A DNA stretch of 64,000 bases from Novosphingobium subterraneum (GCF_000807925.1 NZ_JRVC01000002.1:186001-250000); one strand, 5' to 3'. Positions 1 to 10,681 are shown, counted from the stretch's first letter. Translations and numbers: made by a program. Notes: generated from the sequence alone by a model not told the origin.

Positions 1-746
1 ATCATCGGAATGTCATTGGCGCCATCGCCGGTCGCAAGGCTGAACACTTCGCTGCCAAGGCGCTCTGACTCTTCGAGCAGGACCTTCTTCTTCACCGAAC
101 TATCCACGATTCCACCAACGAGCCCGCCAGTCAGCATGCCTCCGTGCAGGCCGAGGCGGTTGCCGACCACGCGATCGAACCCGAGCAGTTCCGCCACCGG
201 ATCGGCGAAGGAATGAAAGCCGCCCGTGACCAGTACGGTATGGCAGCCACGAGCCTTGAGCGTCGAAACGAGCGTCCGAGCACCCGGCATCGGGCGAATG
301 CGCTCCTCGAGGCACTGCGCGATTGCGGTCTCAGGCAGGTCCTTGAGCAAGCCGACGCGTTCGCGCAGGGCGGATTCGAAATCGAGCTCTCCCTGCATCG
401 CGCGTTCCGTGATTGCCGCGATGCGGTCCTTGAGTCCGGCGAAATCCGCCAGTTCGTCGATGCATTCCTGCTCGATCATGGTCGAATCCATGTCGGAAAC
501 GAACAGGCTTGGCACTTCGATCAGGCCGTTGGAGAGCAGCAGGTCGCTATCGGGGAAGCACCGGTCCAGGATCTTGCGGATGCCTGCGGGATTGCCTTCG
601 ACGACTTCGAGTTCGAGCACGTCGTCACAGAAGTCGAGCATCCCGGCACCCGCCACTTCCCAATCGCGCGCCTCGATCATTTCCATCGCAAGCGAGAGAT
701 TGTCACCAAGCGTCTCAGGGTCTGCTATCAGGCGCGCGATGATCAA
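1..746 (-). CDS. serB: Phosphoserine phosphatase SerB (C-terminus beyond window edge)
   Basis: Final step of serine synthesis: hydrolysis of O-phosphoserine in the cytoplasm. Reading the minus strand gives a haloacid-dehalogenase-fold protein with the nucleophile motif DMDST at about residues 85-89, a VTGGF motif in the middle and the metal-binding GDGAND motif near the left edge. About 248 codons are present; the family is near 295 residues, so roughly 45 are missing at the window edge. I place the start at TTG 746 because AAAGGA lies just upstream and the product then begins MIIARLIADP, as in relatives; a GTG at 770 is the alternative. The gene is divergent from miaA and the two 5' ends overlap by 8 bp. 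Family call is firm, start is not. Confidence 0.9.
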   Translation of the reverse strand, partial: MIIARLIADPETLGDNLSLAMEMIEARDWEVAGAGMLDFCDDVLELEVVEGNPAGIRKILDRCFPDSDLLLSNGLIEVPSLFVSDMDSTMIEQECIDELADFAGLKDRIAAITERAMQGELDFESALRERVGLLKDLPETAIAQCLEERIRPMPGARTLVSTLKARGCHTVLVTGGFHSFADPVAELLGFDRVVGNRLGLHGGMLTGGLVGGIVDSSVKKKVLLEESERLGSEVFSLATGDGANDIPM

Positions 747-1713
747 CGGGGAATCCTTTTCTGAAAGCACGGGGCACGACGCGGCTGACGGGCCACGCGT
801 GGCGCTAATCGCAGGGCCGACGGCAAGCGGCAAGAGCGATCTCGCTGTGAAGCTCGCCCTCAGGCTGCGAGAGCAAGGCCGGGAGGCGGTGGTTATCAAT
901 GCCGACAGCGCGCAGGTCTATGCAGATCTGCGCGTGTTGAGTGCAAGGCCGTCGGAGGAGGACATGCAGGGCGTGCCGCATGTCCTGTTCGGCGCGTGGG
1001 ATGGTGCGCAGCCCTGCTCGGCGGCAGACTGGGCAACAGCCGCCAAGGTTGAGATCGCTTCAGCCCACGAACGCGGTGCGATGCCGATCCTCGTCGGCGG
1101 GACGGGCATGTACTTAAACACCCTGCTCCACGGCATTGCACCGGTACCGGACATAGACCCTGCTGTTCGTGCGCAGGTGCGAGCTCTGCCGGTTGAGGTC
1201 GCATATGCCGCATTGCGCGAGGAAGACCCGGCGCGCGCTGCACTGCTTGGTCCTGCCGATGTGCAACGCGTGACCCGCGCGCTTGAGGTGGTGCGTTCGA
1301 CCGGGTATTCCCTCGCACATTGGCAGCAGCAGCGTGTCGGCGGGATCGGCAACGGGGTGGACCTAGCGCCGATCATTCTCCTGCCCGAGCGGCAGTGGCT
1401 TTATCGCCGCTGCGATCTGCGCTTTGAACTGATGTGGCAGGGCGGTGCACTCAACGAGGTCGAAGCGCTGCTGGCCCGGGGCCTGCCCGAATCGTGTCCG
1501 GTCATGCGAGCAATCGGCGTGCCGGAGATCGCCGCATTCCTGCGCGGTAAAATGTCTCAAGATCAGGCAGTTTCCGCAGGGCAGCAGGCGACGAGGAACT
1601 ACGCCAAGCGGCAGTATACTTGGCTGAAGAACCAGAATCCCGGCAGTTGGCCACGCTTGACGTACGAAAATTCCATTGACTTCGACTATGCAGCAAGTTT
1701 ATTGCGCGGTTAG
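739..1713 (+). CDS. miaA: tRNA dimethylallyltransferase MiaA
   Basis: Transfers a dimethylallyl group to A37 of tRNAs that read codons starting with U. The P-loop GPTASGKS is close to the N-terminus, followed by the family motif INADSAQVY and by GGTGMYL. A Q-rich C-terminal part ends with RQYTWLKNQ, typical of MiaA (R-Q-x-TW). The product is 324 residues from ATG 739, close to the usual 300-320. Upstream of the ATG only a weak TCAGG is visible, and a GTG at about 799, directly before the P-loop, is a possible shorter start. The start overlaps the 5' end of serB on the other strand, so the promoters must lie inside each other's coding sequence. A strong terminator follows about 90 bp after the stop. 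Confidence 0.93.
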   Translation: MINGESFSESTGHDAADGPRVALIAGPTASGKSDLAVKLALRLREQGREAVVINADSAQVYADLRVLSARPSEEDMQGVPHVLFGAWDGAQPCSAADWATAAKVEIASAHERGAMPILVGGTGMYLNTLLHGIAPVPDIDPAVRAQVRALPVEVAYAALREEDPARAALLGPADVQRVTRALEVVRSTGYSLAHWQQQRVGGIGNGVDLAPIILLPERQWLYRRCDLRFELMWQGGALNEVEALLARGLPESCPVMRAIGVPEIAAFLRGKMSQDQAVSAGQQATRNYAKRQYTWLKNQNPGSWPRLTYENSIDFDYAASLLRG

Positions 1714-1717
1714 CCGC

Positions 1718-1746
1718 TTGACACCACCTTTTATGTCAAGTAGCAG
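1718..1746 (+). promoter_or_regulatory. Candidate sigma-70 promoter for ilvBNC
   Basis: A perfect -35 TTGACA (1718-1723) is followed after exactly 17 bases by TAGCAG (1741-1746), a moderate -10. It starts 4 bases after the miaA stop codon. If used, the transcript would start near 1753, upstream of the terminator hairpin at 1802, which would make that hairpin part of the ilv leader and not only the end of miaA. This is a pattern-based inference. Confidence 0.5.
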
Positions 1747-1801
1747 GCCGTCAATTGCCTGATCCATCTTGCATGCCGATCAAGCACCCGAGAGGGAGAG
1801 A

Positions 1802-1859
1802 CGGCCCGGCGCAGCCAAGCTGCAGCCGGGCCGAAATTTTTGATGGTTTTTTGTTTTTT
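1802..1859 (+). terminator. Strong intrinsic terminator, possible ilv attenuator
   Basis: A stem of about 13 bp (CGGCCCGGC-GCAG pairing with CTGC-A-GCCGGGCCG, one bulged A) spans 1802-1833 and is followed by three U-rich runs up to 1859. It could end the miaA transcript, attenuate ilvBNC, or both. A second CGGCCCGG at 1880-1887, just before the ilvB ribosome site, repeats the left arm and could compete for the right arm. Little room for a separate promoter remains between the U-run and the ilvB start at 1912. Confidence 0.75.
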
Positions 1860-1911
1860 CAGCGAAGCATCGGGTCTATCGGCCCGGTCACGCGAAGAAG
1901 GATGAAGTAAC

Positions 1912-3660
1912 GTGACAAGCGAGCGCAGCGGCGCCGAGATCCTGGTCGAAAGCCTTGTCGCCAAGGGCGTCGAATTCGTGTTCGGCTATCCCGGCGGCGC
2001 GGTACTGCCGATCTACGATGCGCTGTTCGGCGATGAACGCATCCGCCACATCCTCGTCCGCCATGAAGCCGGCGCGGCCCACGCCGCCGAAGGCTATGCG
2101 CGCGCTACCGGCAAGCCCGGTGTCGTGCTCGTCACCTCCGGTCCTGGCGCGACCAATGCCGTCACCGGCATTGCCGACGCCTTCATGGATTCGATCCCGA
2201 TGGTCGTGATCACCGGGCAGGTCCCCACCGGCCTGATCGGGTCCGACGCATTCCAGGAAGCCGATACGGTCGGCATCACGCGCCACTGCACCAAGCACAA
2301 CTATCTGGTGAAGGACCCGTCGCAGCTTGCCGCCACCATCGACGAGGCCTTCCGCATCGCCACCGAAGGTCGTCCCGGCCCGGTCGTGATCGACATTCCC
2401 AAGGATGTGCAGATCGCGACGGCGACGTGGAGCAGCGCGGCGCCGCAGCAGCGCAACCGCTATTCGCCCCAGACCGAAGGCGGCGCCAGCGAGATCGCCG
2501 AGGCGATCGAAATGATCGCCCAGGCCAAGGCACCGGTGTTCTACACCGGTGGCGGCGTGATCAATTCCGGTCCCGAAGCCGCGCGCCTGCTGCGCGAGCT
2601 GCAAGCGCTGACCGGCGCGCCCGTCACGTCGACCCTGATGGGTCTGGGCGCATTTCCGGCGGATCATCCGGCATGGCTCGGCATGCTCGGCATGCACGGC
2701 ACCTACGAAGCCAACCTGACGATGAACCAGGCCGACCTTATCGTCTGCGTCGGCGCCCGCTTCGATGACCGCGTCACGGGCCGCCTCGATGCCTTCGCGC
2801 CCAATTCGAAGAAGATCCACATCGATATTGACCGCGCGTCGATCAACAAAACCGTCGCCGTGGACCTGCCGGTGATCGGCGATTGCGGCAAGGTTCTCGG
2901 GCAGCTGATCGAAGCGTGGCTGAAGCGTGGCTACAAGGCGCAGGACCTAACGGGATGGTATGCCCGCATCGATGGCTGGCGTGGCAGGAAGAGCCTTGCC
3001 TACCCGCGCAAGTCCAAGGCGATCATGCCGCAGTACGCGGTCGAACGTCTGTACGAGCTGACCAAGCATCTCGAGCCGATCATCTCGACCGAAGTCGGCC
3101 AGCACCAGATGTGGGCGGCGCAATATTTCCACTTCATGAAGCCCAACAAGTGGCTGACCTCGGGCGGTCTCGGCACGATGGGCTATGGCCTTCCCGCGGC
3201 CATCGGCGCGCAGGCTGGCTTCCCCGAGACGCTGGTCATCGATATCGCCGGCGACGCCTCGATCCAGATGAACATTCAGGAGCTGGGCACGGCCACGCAG
3301 TATCGTCTTCCGGTCAAGGTCTTCGTGCTCAACAATGAATGGATGGGCATGGTCCGCCAGTGGCAGGAGCTGACCTACGAGAGCCGTTACTCCAACTCCT
3401 ATTCGGACAGCCTGCCCGACTTCGTTCGCCTTGCCGAAGCCTATGGCTGGAAGGGCATCCGCATCACCGACGAAAGCGAGCTGGACGCGGGCATCCAGGC
3501 GATGATCGACCATGACGGTCCGGTCTTTGTCGATTGCCTCGTCGCCAAGGAGGCCAATTGCTTCCCGATGATCCCGTCGGGGGCTGCACATACCGACATG
3601 ATCCTCTACGGGGACGAAGTCGCCGGCACGATGGACGACGAAGCCAAGGCGCTGGTCTGA
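1912..3660 (+). CDS. ilvB: Acetolactate synthase large (catalytic) subunit
   Basis: Thiamine-diphosphate enzyme that condenses two pyruvates, or pyruvate with 2-ketobutyrate, at the head of valine, leucine and isoleucine synthesis. The 582-residue product has the catalytic Glu in HEAGA (E52), the [10 protein letters not shown] segment, a central FAD/NAD-like domain and the C-terminal ThDP-binding pattern GDASIQMN followed by VLNNEWMGM. Start is GTG 1912, preceded by GAAGAAGGA about 10 bases upstream. The stop is 14 bases before ilvN, so the catalytic and regulatory subunits are co-translated. The family cannot be separated from the ilvI name by sequence alone. Confidence 0.97.
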   Translation: MTSERSGAEILVESLVAKGVEFVFGYPGGAVLPIYDALFGDERIRHILVRHEAGAAHAAEGYARATGKPGVVLVTSGPGATNAVTGIADAFMDSIPMVVITGQVPTGLIGSDAFQEADTVGITRHCTKHNYLVKDPSQLAATIDEAFRIATEGRPGPVVIDIPKDVQIATATWSSAAPQQRNRYSPQTEGGASEIAEAIEMIAQAKAPVFYTGGGVINSGPEAARLLRELQALTGAPVTSTLMGLGAFPADHPAWLGMLGMHGTYEANLTMNQADLIVCVGARFDDRVTGRLDAFAPNSKKIHIDIDRASINKTVAVDLPVIGDCGKVLGQLIEAWLKRGYKAQDLTGWYARIDGWRGRKSLAYPRKSKAIMPQYAVERLYELTKHLEPIISTEVGQHQMWAAQYFHFMKPNKWLTSGGLGTMGYGLPAAIGAQAGFPETLVIDIAGDASIQMNIQELGTATQYRLPVKVFVLNNEWMGMVRQWQELTYESRYSNSYSDSLPDFVRLAEAYGWKGIRITDESELDAGIQAMIDHDGPVFVDCLVAKEANCFPMIPSGAAHTDMILYGDEVAGTMDDEAKALV

Positions 3661-3674
3661 GGGACACCGAAACA

Positions 3675-5260
<1,586 letters not shown>

Positions 5261-5287
5261 TCTTCCCAATCAATTCGGAACTTTTGG

Positions 5288-5316
5288 AAAGGGCGGCTTC
5301 GGTCGCCCTTTCTTTT
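5288..5316 (+). terminator. Intrinsic terminator after ilvC
   Basis: The 8-bp stem AAAGGGCG/CGCCCTTT encloses a loop containing TTCG and is followed by CTTTT. It starts 27 bp after the ilvC stop and closes the ilvBNC operon. Confidence 0.88.
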
Positions 5317-5387
5317 AGCGAACGACAGGCATCGACGAATGCAGTGGACGACAGAAATGTGATCTATATCACTCCGATCTGGAGAAA

Positions 5388-5735
5388 ATGATCACACGAT
5401 TCCGCCTTGTACCCCGGCTGACGCTTTGTGCCGCCGCGTTTTGCCTTGATGCCGGGCCAGTTCTTGCCGCGGCCAAGGATATGGCGCAGCGGCCGATACC
5501 CCCCGTTGTCAGGACCGAAGCCGGATTGGTCGACACCTGCGGGCAGCGTTCTGCGCAAAAGCTGGTTGGCGCGATGTTTTCGCCCCAGTCACAGGCAGCC
5601 CTGATCAAGACCATCGGACACGACCGCATCCGCGTGATCCGGCCGGGAGCAATTATCACGCAGGATCGCCGCGAAAATCGCCTCAACCTGATCGTTGATG
5701 ATGCCGGACGCCTGATGGCGGCGCGCTGCGGATAG
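5388..5735 (+). CDS. Exported peptidase inhibitor of the I78 family
   Basis: A 115-residue protein with a Sec signal sequence at the N-terminus (Arg-containing start, hydrophobic LTLCAAAFCL, cleavage probably after PVLAAA). The C-terminal half carries the I78 pattern: IRVIRPGAIITQD, an R-x-N-R-L-N-L-I-V-D-D stretch and the closing A-R-C-G. A Cys about 45 residues earlier (DTCG) could pair with the last Cys. Proteins of this family are thought to inhibit serine proteases in the periplasm; the target is unknown here. GGAG lies 5 bases before the ATG. It stands alone between the ilv terminator and the YceI gene. Confidence 0.8.
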   Translation: MITRFRLVPRLTLCAAAFCLDAGPVLAAAKDMAQRPIPPVVRTEAGLVDTCGQRSAQKLVGAMFSPQSQAALIKTIGHDRIRVIRPGAIITQDRRENRLNLIVDDAGRLMAARCG

Positions 5736-5832
5736 CCGCGCAGGCTTACGCTACGACGCCGGGACTTTTACTTGCGTCGATCGTAGCACTTTGGCAACCA
5801 AGGCGCTCCTTATCCTCCCCAAGGAGATCCCG

Positions 5833-6492
5833 ATGCCGAAGCTCTCTCGTATGCCACGCCCCCTTTTGCTCGCCCTTCCCCTCGCTCTCGCCGCTGCGGC
5901 CGCGCCGATGGTAGCGCAGATGCCGGAGGCCCCTGGCAAGGCCGACAAGGCGCGTGTCGTGGCGGGCTCCTACACTGCCGATACCGGCCACTCACTGGTG
6001 GGGTGGCGCGTGAACCATTTCGGCTTCAACGATTACTTCGGCCTGTTCGGCGATGTCTCGGGCACGCTTGACATCGACCCGGCCAATCCCGCCGCTGCCA
6101 AGGTTTCGGTCAAGATTCCGGTCAGCAAGGTCATGACGGCCAGCAGCGGACTCACTGCCCACCTGCTCAAGCCGGCAGCTGACGGCAAGCCCGCCGACTT
6201 TTTCGGTGCGGCTCCGGCCGACGCGACGTTCGTTTCGACCAGCGTGGCGCCAGGCGCCGATGGCATGAGCGCGAAGATCACTGGCGACCTTACCCTGAAT
6301 GGCGTGACCAAGCCGGTGACCATTGACGCGACCTTTGCCGGTGCCGGCACCAACCCCTTCAACAAGGCTGCCACGCTCGGCTTCCACGGGAAGGCCACGC
6401 TCAAGCGTTCGGACTTCAACGTGAAGTACGGCGTTCCCTTCGTATCCGACGAAGTGAAGCTCGACATCACTGTCGCCTTTGAAAAGAAGTAA
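5833..6492 (+). CDS. Periplasmic YceI-family protein
   Basis: A 219-residue protein with a clear signal peptide (MPKLSRMPRP then a Leu/Ala core up to about residue 27). The mature part shows the YceI lipocalin-like barrel signatures: YTADTGHSLVGWRVNHFGF near the start, D-I-D-P, DLTLNGVTKPVT and the C-terminal DFNVKYG...VSDEVKLDI. YceI proteins bind polyisoprenoid or amphiphilic ligands; the ligand here is unknown. Start ATG 5833 has AAGGAG at 5821-5826, so the longer frame beginning upstream is not used. The gene converges on the epoxide hydrolase with 4 bp between stops. Confidence 0.9.
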   Translation: MPKLSRMPRPLLLALPLALAAAAAPMVAQMPEAPGKADKARVVAGSYTADTGHSLVGWRVNHFGFNDYFGLFGDVSGTLDIDPANPAAAKVSVKIPVSKVMTASSGLTAHLLKPAADGKPADFFGAAPADATFVSTSVAPGADGMSAKITGDLTLNGVTKPVTIDATFAGAGTNPFNKAATLGFHGKATLKRSDFNVKYGVPFVSDEVKLDITVAFEKK

Positions 6493-6496
6493 GCGT

Positions 6497-7630
6497 TCAA
6501 GGCATCAGCGAAAACGCGGCCCGAAGCTCTTTCACGAAAGCTTCGGGCTGCTCCCACGCGGCGAAGTGCCCACCCTTCTCCTGTTCGCCCCAATAAACCA
6601 GCTTAGAGCATGTCCTCTCGAACCACTTGCGCGGGGCCGGGATGATCTCCTTGGGGAACGCGCTGACGGCAACAGGGATGTCGATCTGCACAGGGCTGAA
6701 ACTGCCGAAACTCTCCCAATATAGACGGGCCGACGATGCGCCCGCAGCAGTCAACCAGTACAACATGAGATTATCGAGAATGTCGTCGCGGCTCAGGGCA
6801 TCCTCGGCACGCCCGGCATTGTCGGTCCAGGCCCACATCTTCTCGTAAATCCAGCCCGCGAGGCCCACAGGCGAATCCACCAATCCGTAGCCGACCGTCT
6901 GAGGGCGGGTGGATTGCTGCTTGGAGTAGCCTGAATCCCACTCCTGATAATGTTGCAAACGCTCGAGCGCCTTCATCTCGTCGGGGCCGGGCGCGGCCAT
7001 ATCCTCGGGCAGCGGTCTTGCGATCGGCATGTTGAGATGGATGCCGGCGCATCCTTCGACCTTCAGCGCGCCGAGCGCGGTCGTCACTGCCGAGCCCCAA
7101 TCGCCACCTTGCGCCAGCCACCTGTCATAGCCGAGCCGCCGCATCAATTCGCCCCAGCTTTGCGCGATCTTCTGAACGCTCCAGCCCTTGACCGTGGGTT
7201 TGCCAGAGAGCCCGTAGCCTGGCAGGCACGGGATCACGAGATGAAAGGCATCCCGCGCCGCGCCGCCATGCTCCTCCGGCTGGGTCAACGGGGCGATGCA
7301 GCGGCGAAACTCGAGGATCGAGCCAGGCCAGCCGTGGGTCAGGAGCAAAGGCCGCGCGCCTGCGTGGGGCGAGCGTACGTGCAGGAACCGGATGATTACG
7401 CCATCGATCTCGGTTTCGAACATGCCCCAGTCGTTGAGCTTCTGCTGGCAAGCGTACCAATCATATTCATGACGCCAGTAGGCGACAAAATCCTGCAGTG
7501 CGGCGAGCGGCACGCCTTGCGACCAATCGTCAACCGTTTCCCTCTCCGGCCACCGCGTCATGTCGATGCGCCGGTTCAGGTCTTCGATCGCGGCTTGCGG
7601 TATCTCGACGGTGAATGGCGCAATATTCAT
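6497..7630 (-). CDS. Epoxide hydrolase (EHN domain plus alpha/beta hydrolase fold)
   Basis: Likely opens epoxides to vicinal diols by the microsomal-type mechanism. The 377-residue protein starts with the EHN domain (residues about 1-110, with the TRWPE motif) and then a hydrolase fold: oxyanion motif HGWPGS at 99-104, nucleophile D177 in GGDWGS, and a C-terminal GGHFAAWEQP that supplies the catalytic His. I choose ATG 7630 because GGGAGAGAAG lies directly upstream; an earlier in-frame ATG at 7657 would add nine charged residues without a ribosome site. The natural substrate cannot be read from the sequence. It is divergent from the leuA leader. Confidence 0.88.
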   Translation of the reverse strand: MNIAPFTVEIPQAAIEDLNRRIDMTRWPERETVDDWSQGVPLAALQDFVAYWRHEYDWYACQQKLNDWGMFETEIDGVIIRFLHVRSPHAGARPLLLTHGWPGSILEFRRCIAPLTQPEEHGGAARDAFHLVIPCLPGYGLSGKPTVKGWSVQKIAQSWGELMRRLGYDRWLAQGGDWGSAVTTALGALKVEGCAGIHLNMPIARPLPEDMAAPGPDEMKALERLQHYQEWDSGYSKQQSTRPQTVGYGLVDSPVGLAGWIYEKMWAWTDNAGRAEDALSRDDILDNLMLYWLTAAGASSARLYWESFGSFSPVQIDIPVAVSAFPKEIIPAPRKWFERTCSKLVYWGEQEKGGHFAAWEQPEAFVKELRAAFSLMP

Positions 7631-7700
7631 GGCTCTTCTCTCCCGGTCTGCTTGCATTCATTCTGGACAAGTGGCCTGCGATTCACCATAGGCTTGTGGC

Positions 7701-7751
7701 ATGACCGCTCGACTGGACCTTACCCTGCGACTTATCCGCCCTTGGGCGTGA
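7701..7751 (+). CDS. Candidate leuA leader peptide (16 residues, Leu-rich)
   Basis: A short frame, MTARLDLTLRLIRPWA, ends 87 bp before leuA and holds four Leu and one Ile codon in 16. Upstream lies TGGACA-N17-CATAGG (about 7673-7701), a possible promoter giving an almost leaderless message. The last codons form the left arm of a long stem with 7783-7792, so ribosome stalling at Leu codons could change the fold. Leader-peptide attenuators for leuA are known in alphaproteobacteria. No good ribosome site is visible. Inference. Confidence 0.5.
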   Translation: MTARLDLTLRLIRPWA

Positions 7752-7792
7752 GCTGACGCGCGGGGACTCCCGGCGCGCACGGCGCCCAGGGG
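7739..7792 (+). promoter_or_regulatory. Nested hairpin of the leuA leader
   Basis: An outer stem of 10 bp with one G-U pair (7739-7748 with 7783-7792) encloses a compact GC hairpin (7758-7778: five G-C/C-G pairs, a two-base bulge, three more G-C pairs and loop ACT). The outer left arm is inside the end of the leader frame. There is no U-run after it, so if it terminates transcription it is not a classical intrinsic terminator. It may act on transcription or on access to leuA. Confidence 0.45.
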
Positions 7793-7838
7793 ATCAGAAG
7801 CTCAACCGCCAAAATCCAGAAAATTCGAGTGCACTCTC

Positions 7839-9509
7839 ATGACCATGCTCAAGAACCCTTCGGCCAAGTACCGTCCGTTCCCGCAGATCGACCTGCCCAA
7901 CCGCCAATGGCCCGGCCGTACGATCACCAAGGCGCCGCGTTGGCTTTCAACCGACATGCGCGACGGCAACCAGTCGCTGATCGATCCCATGGACGCGGAA
8001 AAGAAGAGCCGGTTCTTCGACCTTCTGCTCAAGGTTGGGCTGAAGGAAATCGAAGTCGGCTTCCCGTCGGCCGGGGCCACCGAGTATGATTTCATCCGGG
8101 GCCTGGTCGATTCCGGCCGCATCCCCGATGACGTCTTCGTGCAGGTCCTCACCCAGTCGCGCGAAGACCTGATCAAGACCTCGTTCGAAAGCCTGGCCGG
8201 AGCCAAGCAGGCGATCGTCCACGTCTACAACGCGGTTTCGCCGCTGTGGCGGAACGTGGTGTTCGGCATGGACCAAAAGGACGTGCGCGAGATCGCCATT
8301 GCCGGGGCCAAGCACTTGCGTGATCAGGCTGCTCGTTTCCCGCAGACCGACTGGCACTTCGAGTACAGCCCGGAGACTTTCTCCACCGCCGAACTCGATT
8401 TCAGCATCGAGTGCTGCGAGGCCGTGATGGAGATTCTCCAGCCGACGACGGACAAGCCGATCATCCTGAACCTGCCGGCGACGGTCGAGGCGGCGACGCC
8501 CAACATCTACGCCGACCAGATCGAGTACTTCTGTCGCAACCTGCCGAACCGCGATCGTGCAGTGATCAGCCTGCACACCCACAACGATCGGGGCACTGGT
8601 GTCGCTGCGGCCGAGCTCGGCCTCATGGCTGGGGCCGATCGCGTCGAGGGGTGTCTTTTCGGCAATGGCGAGCGCACCGGCAACTGCTGCCTCGTCACCG
8701 TCGGCCTCAACATGTACACGCAGGGGATCGACCCTGAACTGGACTTCTCGGACATCGACGAGGTGATCCAGACGGTCGAATACTGCAACCAGCTGCCTGT
8801 CCATCCCCGCCATCCCTATGGCGGCGAATTGGTCTTCACCGCGTTTTCCGGCAGCCACCAGGACGCGATCAAGAAGGGCTTCGCAGCGCAGGAGCAGCGC
8901 AACGACGAGCTTTGGGCAATCCCCTACCTGCCAATCGATCCGGCGGATCTCGGCCGCAGCTATGAAGCGGTGATCCGCGTGAATTCGCAGTCCGGCAAGG
9001 GCGGCTTTGCCTGGGTGCTCGAACAGGACCAAGGCCTCAAGCTGCCCAAGAAAATGCAGGCGCACTTCTCGCGCCATGTCCAGGAGCTGGCCGACGAACT
9101 GGGCCGCGAACTGCAGGCGGCAGACATCTGGGGCGTGTTCCGCAAGGCCTATCGACTCGATGCGCCGCAGCACTTCCAGCTGGTCGACTATGAGGAGGCG
9201 CGGGGCCCTGATGGCACACGCATCTTCGCCGGCAAGATCGAAGTCGATGGCAAGGTCCAGTCGGTATCCGGACGCGGCAACGGCCTGATCTCCTCGGTCG
9301 TCGCCACGCTCAAGGACGGCTTCGGAGTCGAGATCGACATCACCGACTATTCCGAGCATGCGATGGGTGCCGGCAGCAATGCCCGCGCCGCAGCCTACGT
9401 CGAATGCAAGACCGCCGATGGCCGCACGATCTGGGGCGTCGGTATCGATGAGGACGTGGCGACCGCTTCGGTTCGCGCGGTTCTCAGCGCAGCAAACGCT
9501 GCTGCATGA
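7839..9509 (+). CDS. leuA: 2-Isopropylmalate synthase (long class, LEU4-like)
   Basis: First committed step of leucine synthesis: 2-oxoisovalerate plus acetyl-CoA gives 2-isopropylmalate. The 556-residue length and the start region [15 protein letters not shown] are those of the longer actinobacterial/fungal-like class, not of the E. coli class. The TIM barrel has the catalytic DMRDGNQ motif near residue 46 and the metal-binding LHTHNDRG; a GNGERTGN segment follows. The C-terminal third is the Leu-binding regulatory domain ending with [20 protein letters not shown] second ATG three codons in is an alternative start. Regulation by leucine is suggested by the leader at 7701-7792. The other leu genes are not in the window. 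Confidence 0.95.
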   Translation: MTMLKNPSAKYRPFPQIDLPNRQWPGRTITKAPRWLSTDMRDGNQSLIDPMDAEKKSRFFDLLLKVGLKEIEVGFPSAGATEYDFIRGLVDSGRIPDDVFVQVLTQSREDLIKTSFESLAGAKQAIVHVYNAVSPLWRNVVFGMDQKDVREIAIAGAKHLRDQAARFPQTDWHFEYSPETFSTAELDFSIECCEAVMEILQPTTDKPIILNLPATVEAATPNIYADQIEYFCRNLPNRDRAVISLHTHNDRGTGVAAAELGLMAGADRVEGCLFGNGERTGNCCLVTVGLNMYTQGIDPELDFSDIDEVIQTVEYCNQLPVHPRHPYGGELVFTAFSGSHQDAIKKGFAAQEQRNDELWAIPYLPIDPADLGRSYEAVIRVNSQSGKGGFAWVLEQDQGLKLPKKMQAHFSRHVQELADELGRELQAADIWGVFRKAYRLDAPQHFQLVDYEEARGPDGTRIFAGKIEVDGKVQSVSGRGNGLISSVVATLKDGFGVEIDITDYSEHAMGAGSNARAAAYVECKTADGRTIWGVGIDEDVATASVRAVLSAANAAA

Positions 9510-9518
9510 GCGCTAAAT

Positions 9519-9541
9519 GGGCGGCCTCCGCGGCCGCCCGT
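9519..9541 (+). terminator. GC hairpin after leuA, weak terminator
   Basis: GGGCGGCC and GGCCGCCC form a perfect 8-bp stem with loop TCCGC, 9 bp after the leuA stop. Only TT follows, so termination efficiency is uncertain. Confidence 0.5.
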
Positions 9542-9634
9542 TCAACCGATCGCTTAAATACCCGCTTGCCCGCGCAGATCCTTGCGCCATAGTCTGCCCG
9601 TGCCCGCAAGAGGCGCGCAACGGGACAGGACTTT

Positions 9635-10681
9635 ATGGCCGACGAAGCGATTCTCGAACCCGACCTGCCGATCATTGATCCGCATCACCATCTGTGGGAC
9701 TTGCGCCCGCTGATCGCGGCTTTCCCGCAGCCCCGCCATCCTTTCATCGAGACGCTGACGCACTCGGCCTATTACACGTTCGACCAGCTGCTGGCCGATG
9801 CGCGTGGTGGCCATAACGTGGTAGCCACGGTCTACATGGAATGCGGCGCCTTCTACCGCGCCAATGCGGAACCCGCGATGAAGCCGGTGGGCGAAGTCGA
9901 GTTTGTGAACGGCATCGCCGCACAAGGTGCGAGCGGCCTTTACGGAAACTTCCGCCCTTGTGCCGCGATCATCGGCCATGCCGACTTGCAATTGGGCGAT
10001 GCAGCACGTCCTGTCCTCGAAGCGCTCGCGCAGGCAGGTAACGGGCGATTTCGCGGCATTCGCCACCAGGGCGCCTGGGATGCCAATCCTGACGTACTCG
10101 GGCCGCCGTTCCATGCGCCGCCTGAGCTTTATCTATCGGATAAGTTCCGCGAAGGCTTCCGCCACCTCGGCGAGCTTGGCCTCACTTTCGATGCCTGGCT
10201 GCTGGAGCCGCAACTGGGTGATGTGCTCAGCCTTGCCCGCGCGTTTCCGGACCAGCCGATCTGCCTCGATCACTGCGGCACCCCGCTCGGCACCGCAAGC
10301 TATCACGGCAGGCTGCACGAGCGCTTCGATGGCTGGCGGAGCATGATCCGGCAGATTGCCGAATGCCCTAATGTCACGATCAAGCTTGGCGGTCTTGCCA
10401 TGTCGTTCTGCGGACTTCCCGAGCAAGGCCCGATGGCGGGGCTGTCCTCGGAGACACTGGCAGCCATGTGGCGCCCCTATATCGAAACCTGCATCGAAGC
10501 CTTCGGGCCGGAGCGCGCGATGTTCGAAAGTAATTACCCCGTAGACAAGTGGGGCGCCAGCTACACCGTGCTGTGGAATGCCTTCAAGCGACTGGCCCAT
10601 GACGCGTCCGAGAGTGACAAACGCGCGCTTTTTGCTGGCACTGCCGCCCGCTTCTACGGCATTGAGGACATGCTCCCCTAG
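9635..10681 (+). CDS. Amidohydrolase-family metal-dependent hydrolase
   Basis: A 348-residue TIM-barrel hydrolase of the amidohydrolase-2 type. The metal-binding pattern IIDPHHHLWDL is at residues 13-23, CLDHCG is in the middle and FESNYPVDKWG towards the C-terminus carries the conserved Asp. Relatives include L-fuconolactone and 2-pyrone-4,6-dicarboxylate lactonases and uncharacterised hydrolases; the substrate is not evident. Start ATG 9635 follows GGGACAGGA. The nitronate-monooxygenase-like gene begins 68 bp downstream on the same strand, so the two may be co-transcribed, perhaps for breakdown of an aromatic or nitro compound. That pairing is inference. Confidence 0.82.
   Translation: MADEAILEPDLPIIDPHHHLWDLRPLIAAFPQPRHPFIETLTHSAYYTFDQLLADARGGHNVVATVYMECGAFYRANAEPAMKPVGEVEFVNGIAAQGASGLYGNFRPCAAIIGHADLQLGDAARPVLEALAQAGNGRFRGIRHQGAWDANPDVLGPPFHAPPELYLSDKFREGFRHLGELGLTFDAWLLEPQLGDVLSLARAFPDQPICLDHCGTPLGTASYHGRLHERFDGWRSMIRQIAECPNVTIKLGGLAMSFCGLPEQGPMAGLSSETLAAMWRPYIETCIEAFGPERAMFESNYPVDKWGASYTVLWNAFKRLAHDASESDKRALFAGTAARFYGIEDMLP

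Noticed and set aside
1773..1910. A 45-codon frame that runs through the ilv terminator and stops 1 bp before ilvB.
   Set aside because: It has no ribosome site, is not enriched for Ile, Leu or Val, and its middle codons are simply the terminator stem and U-runs. Probably chance.
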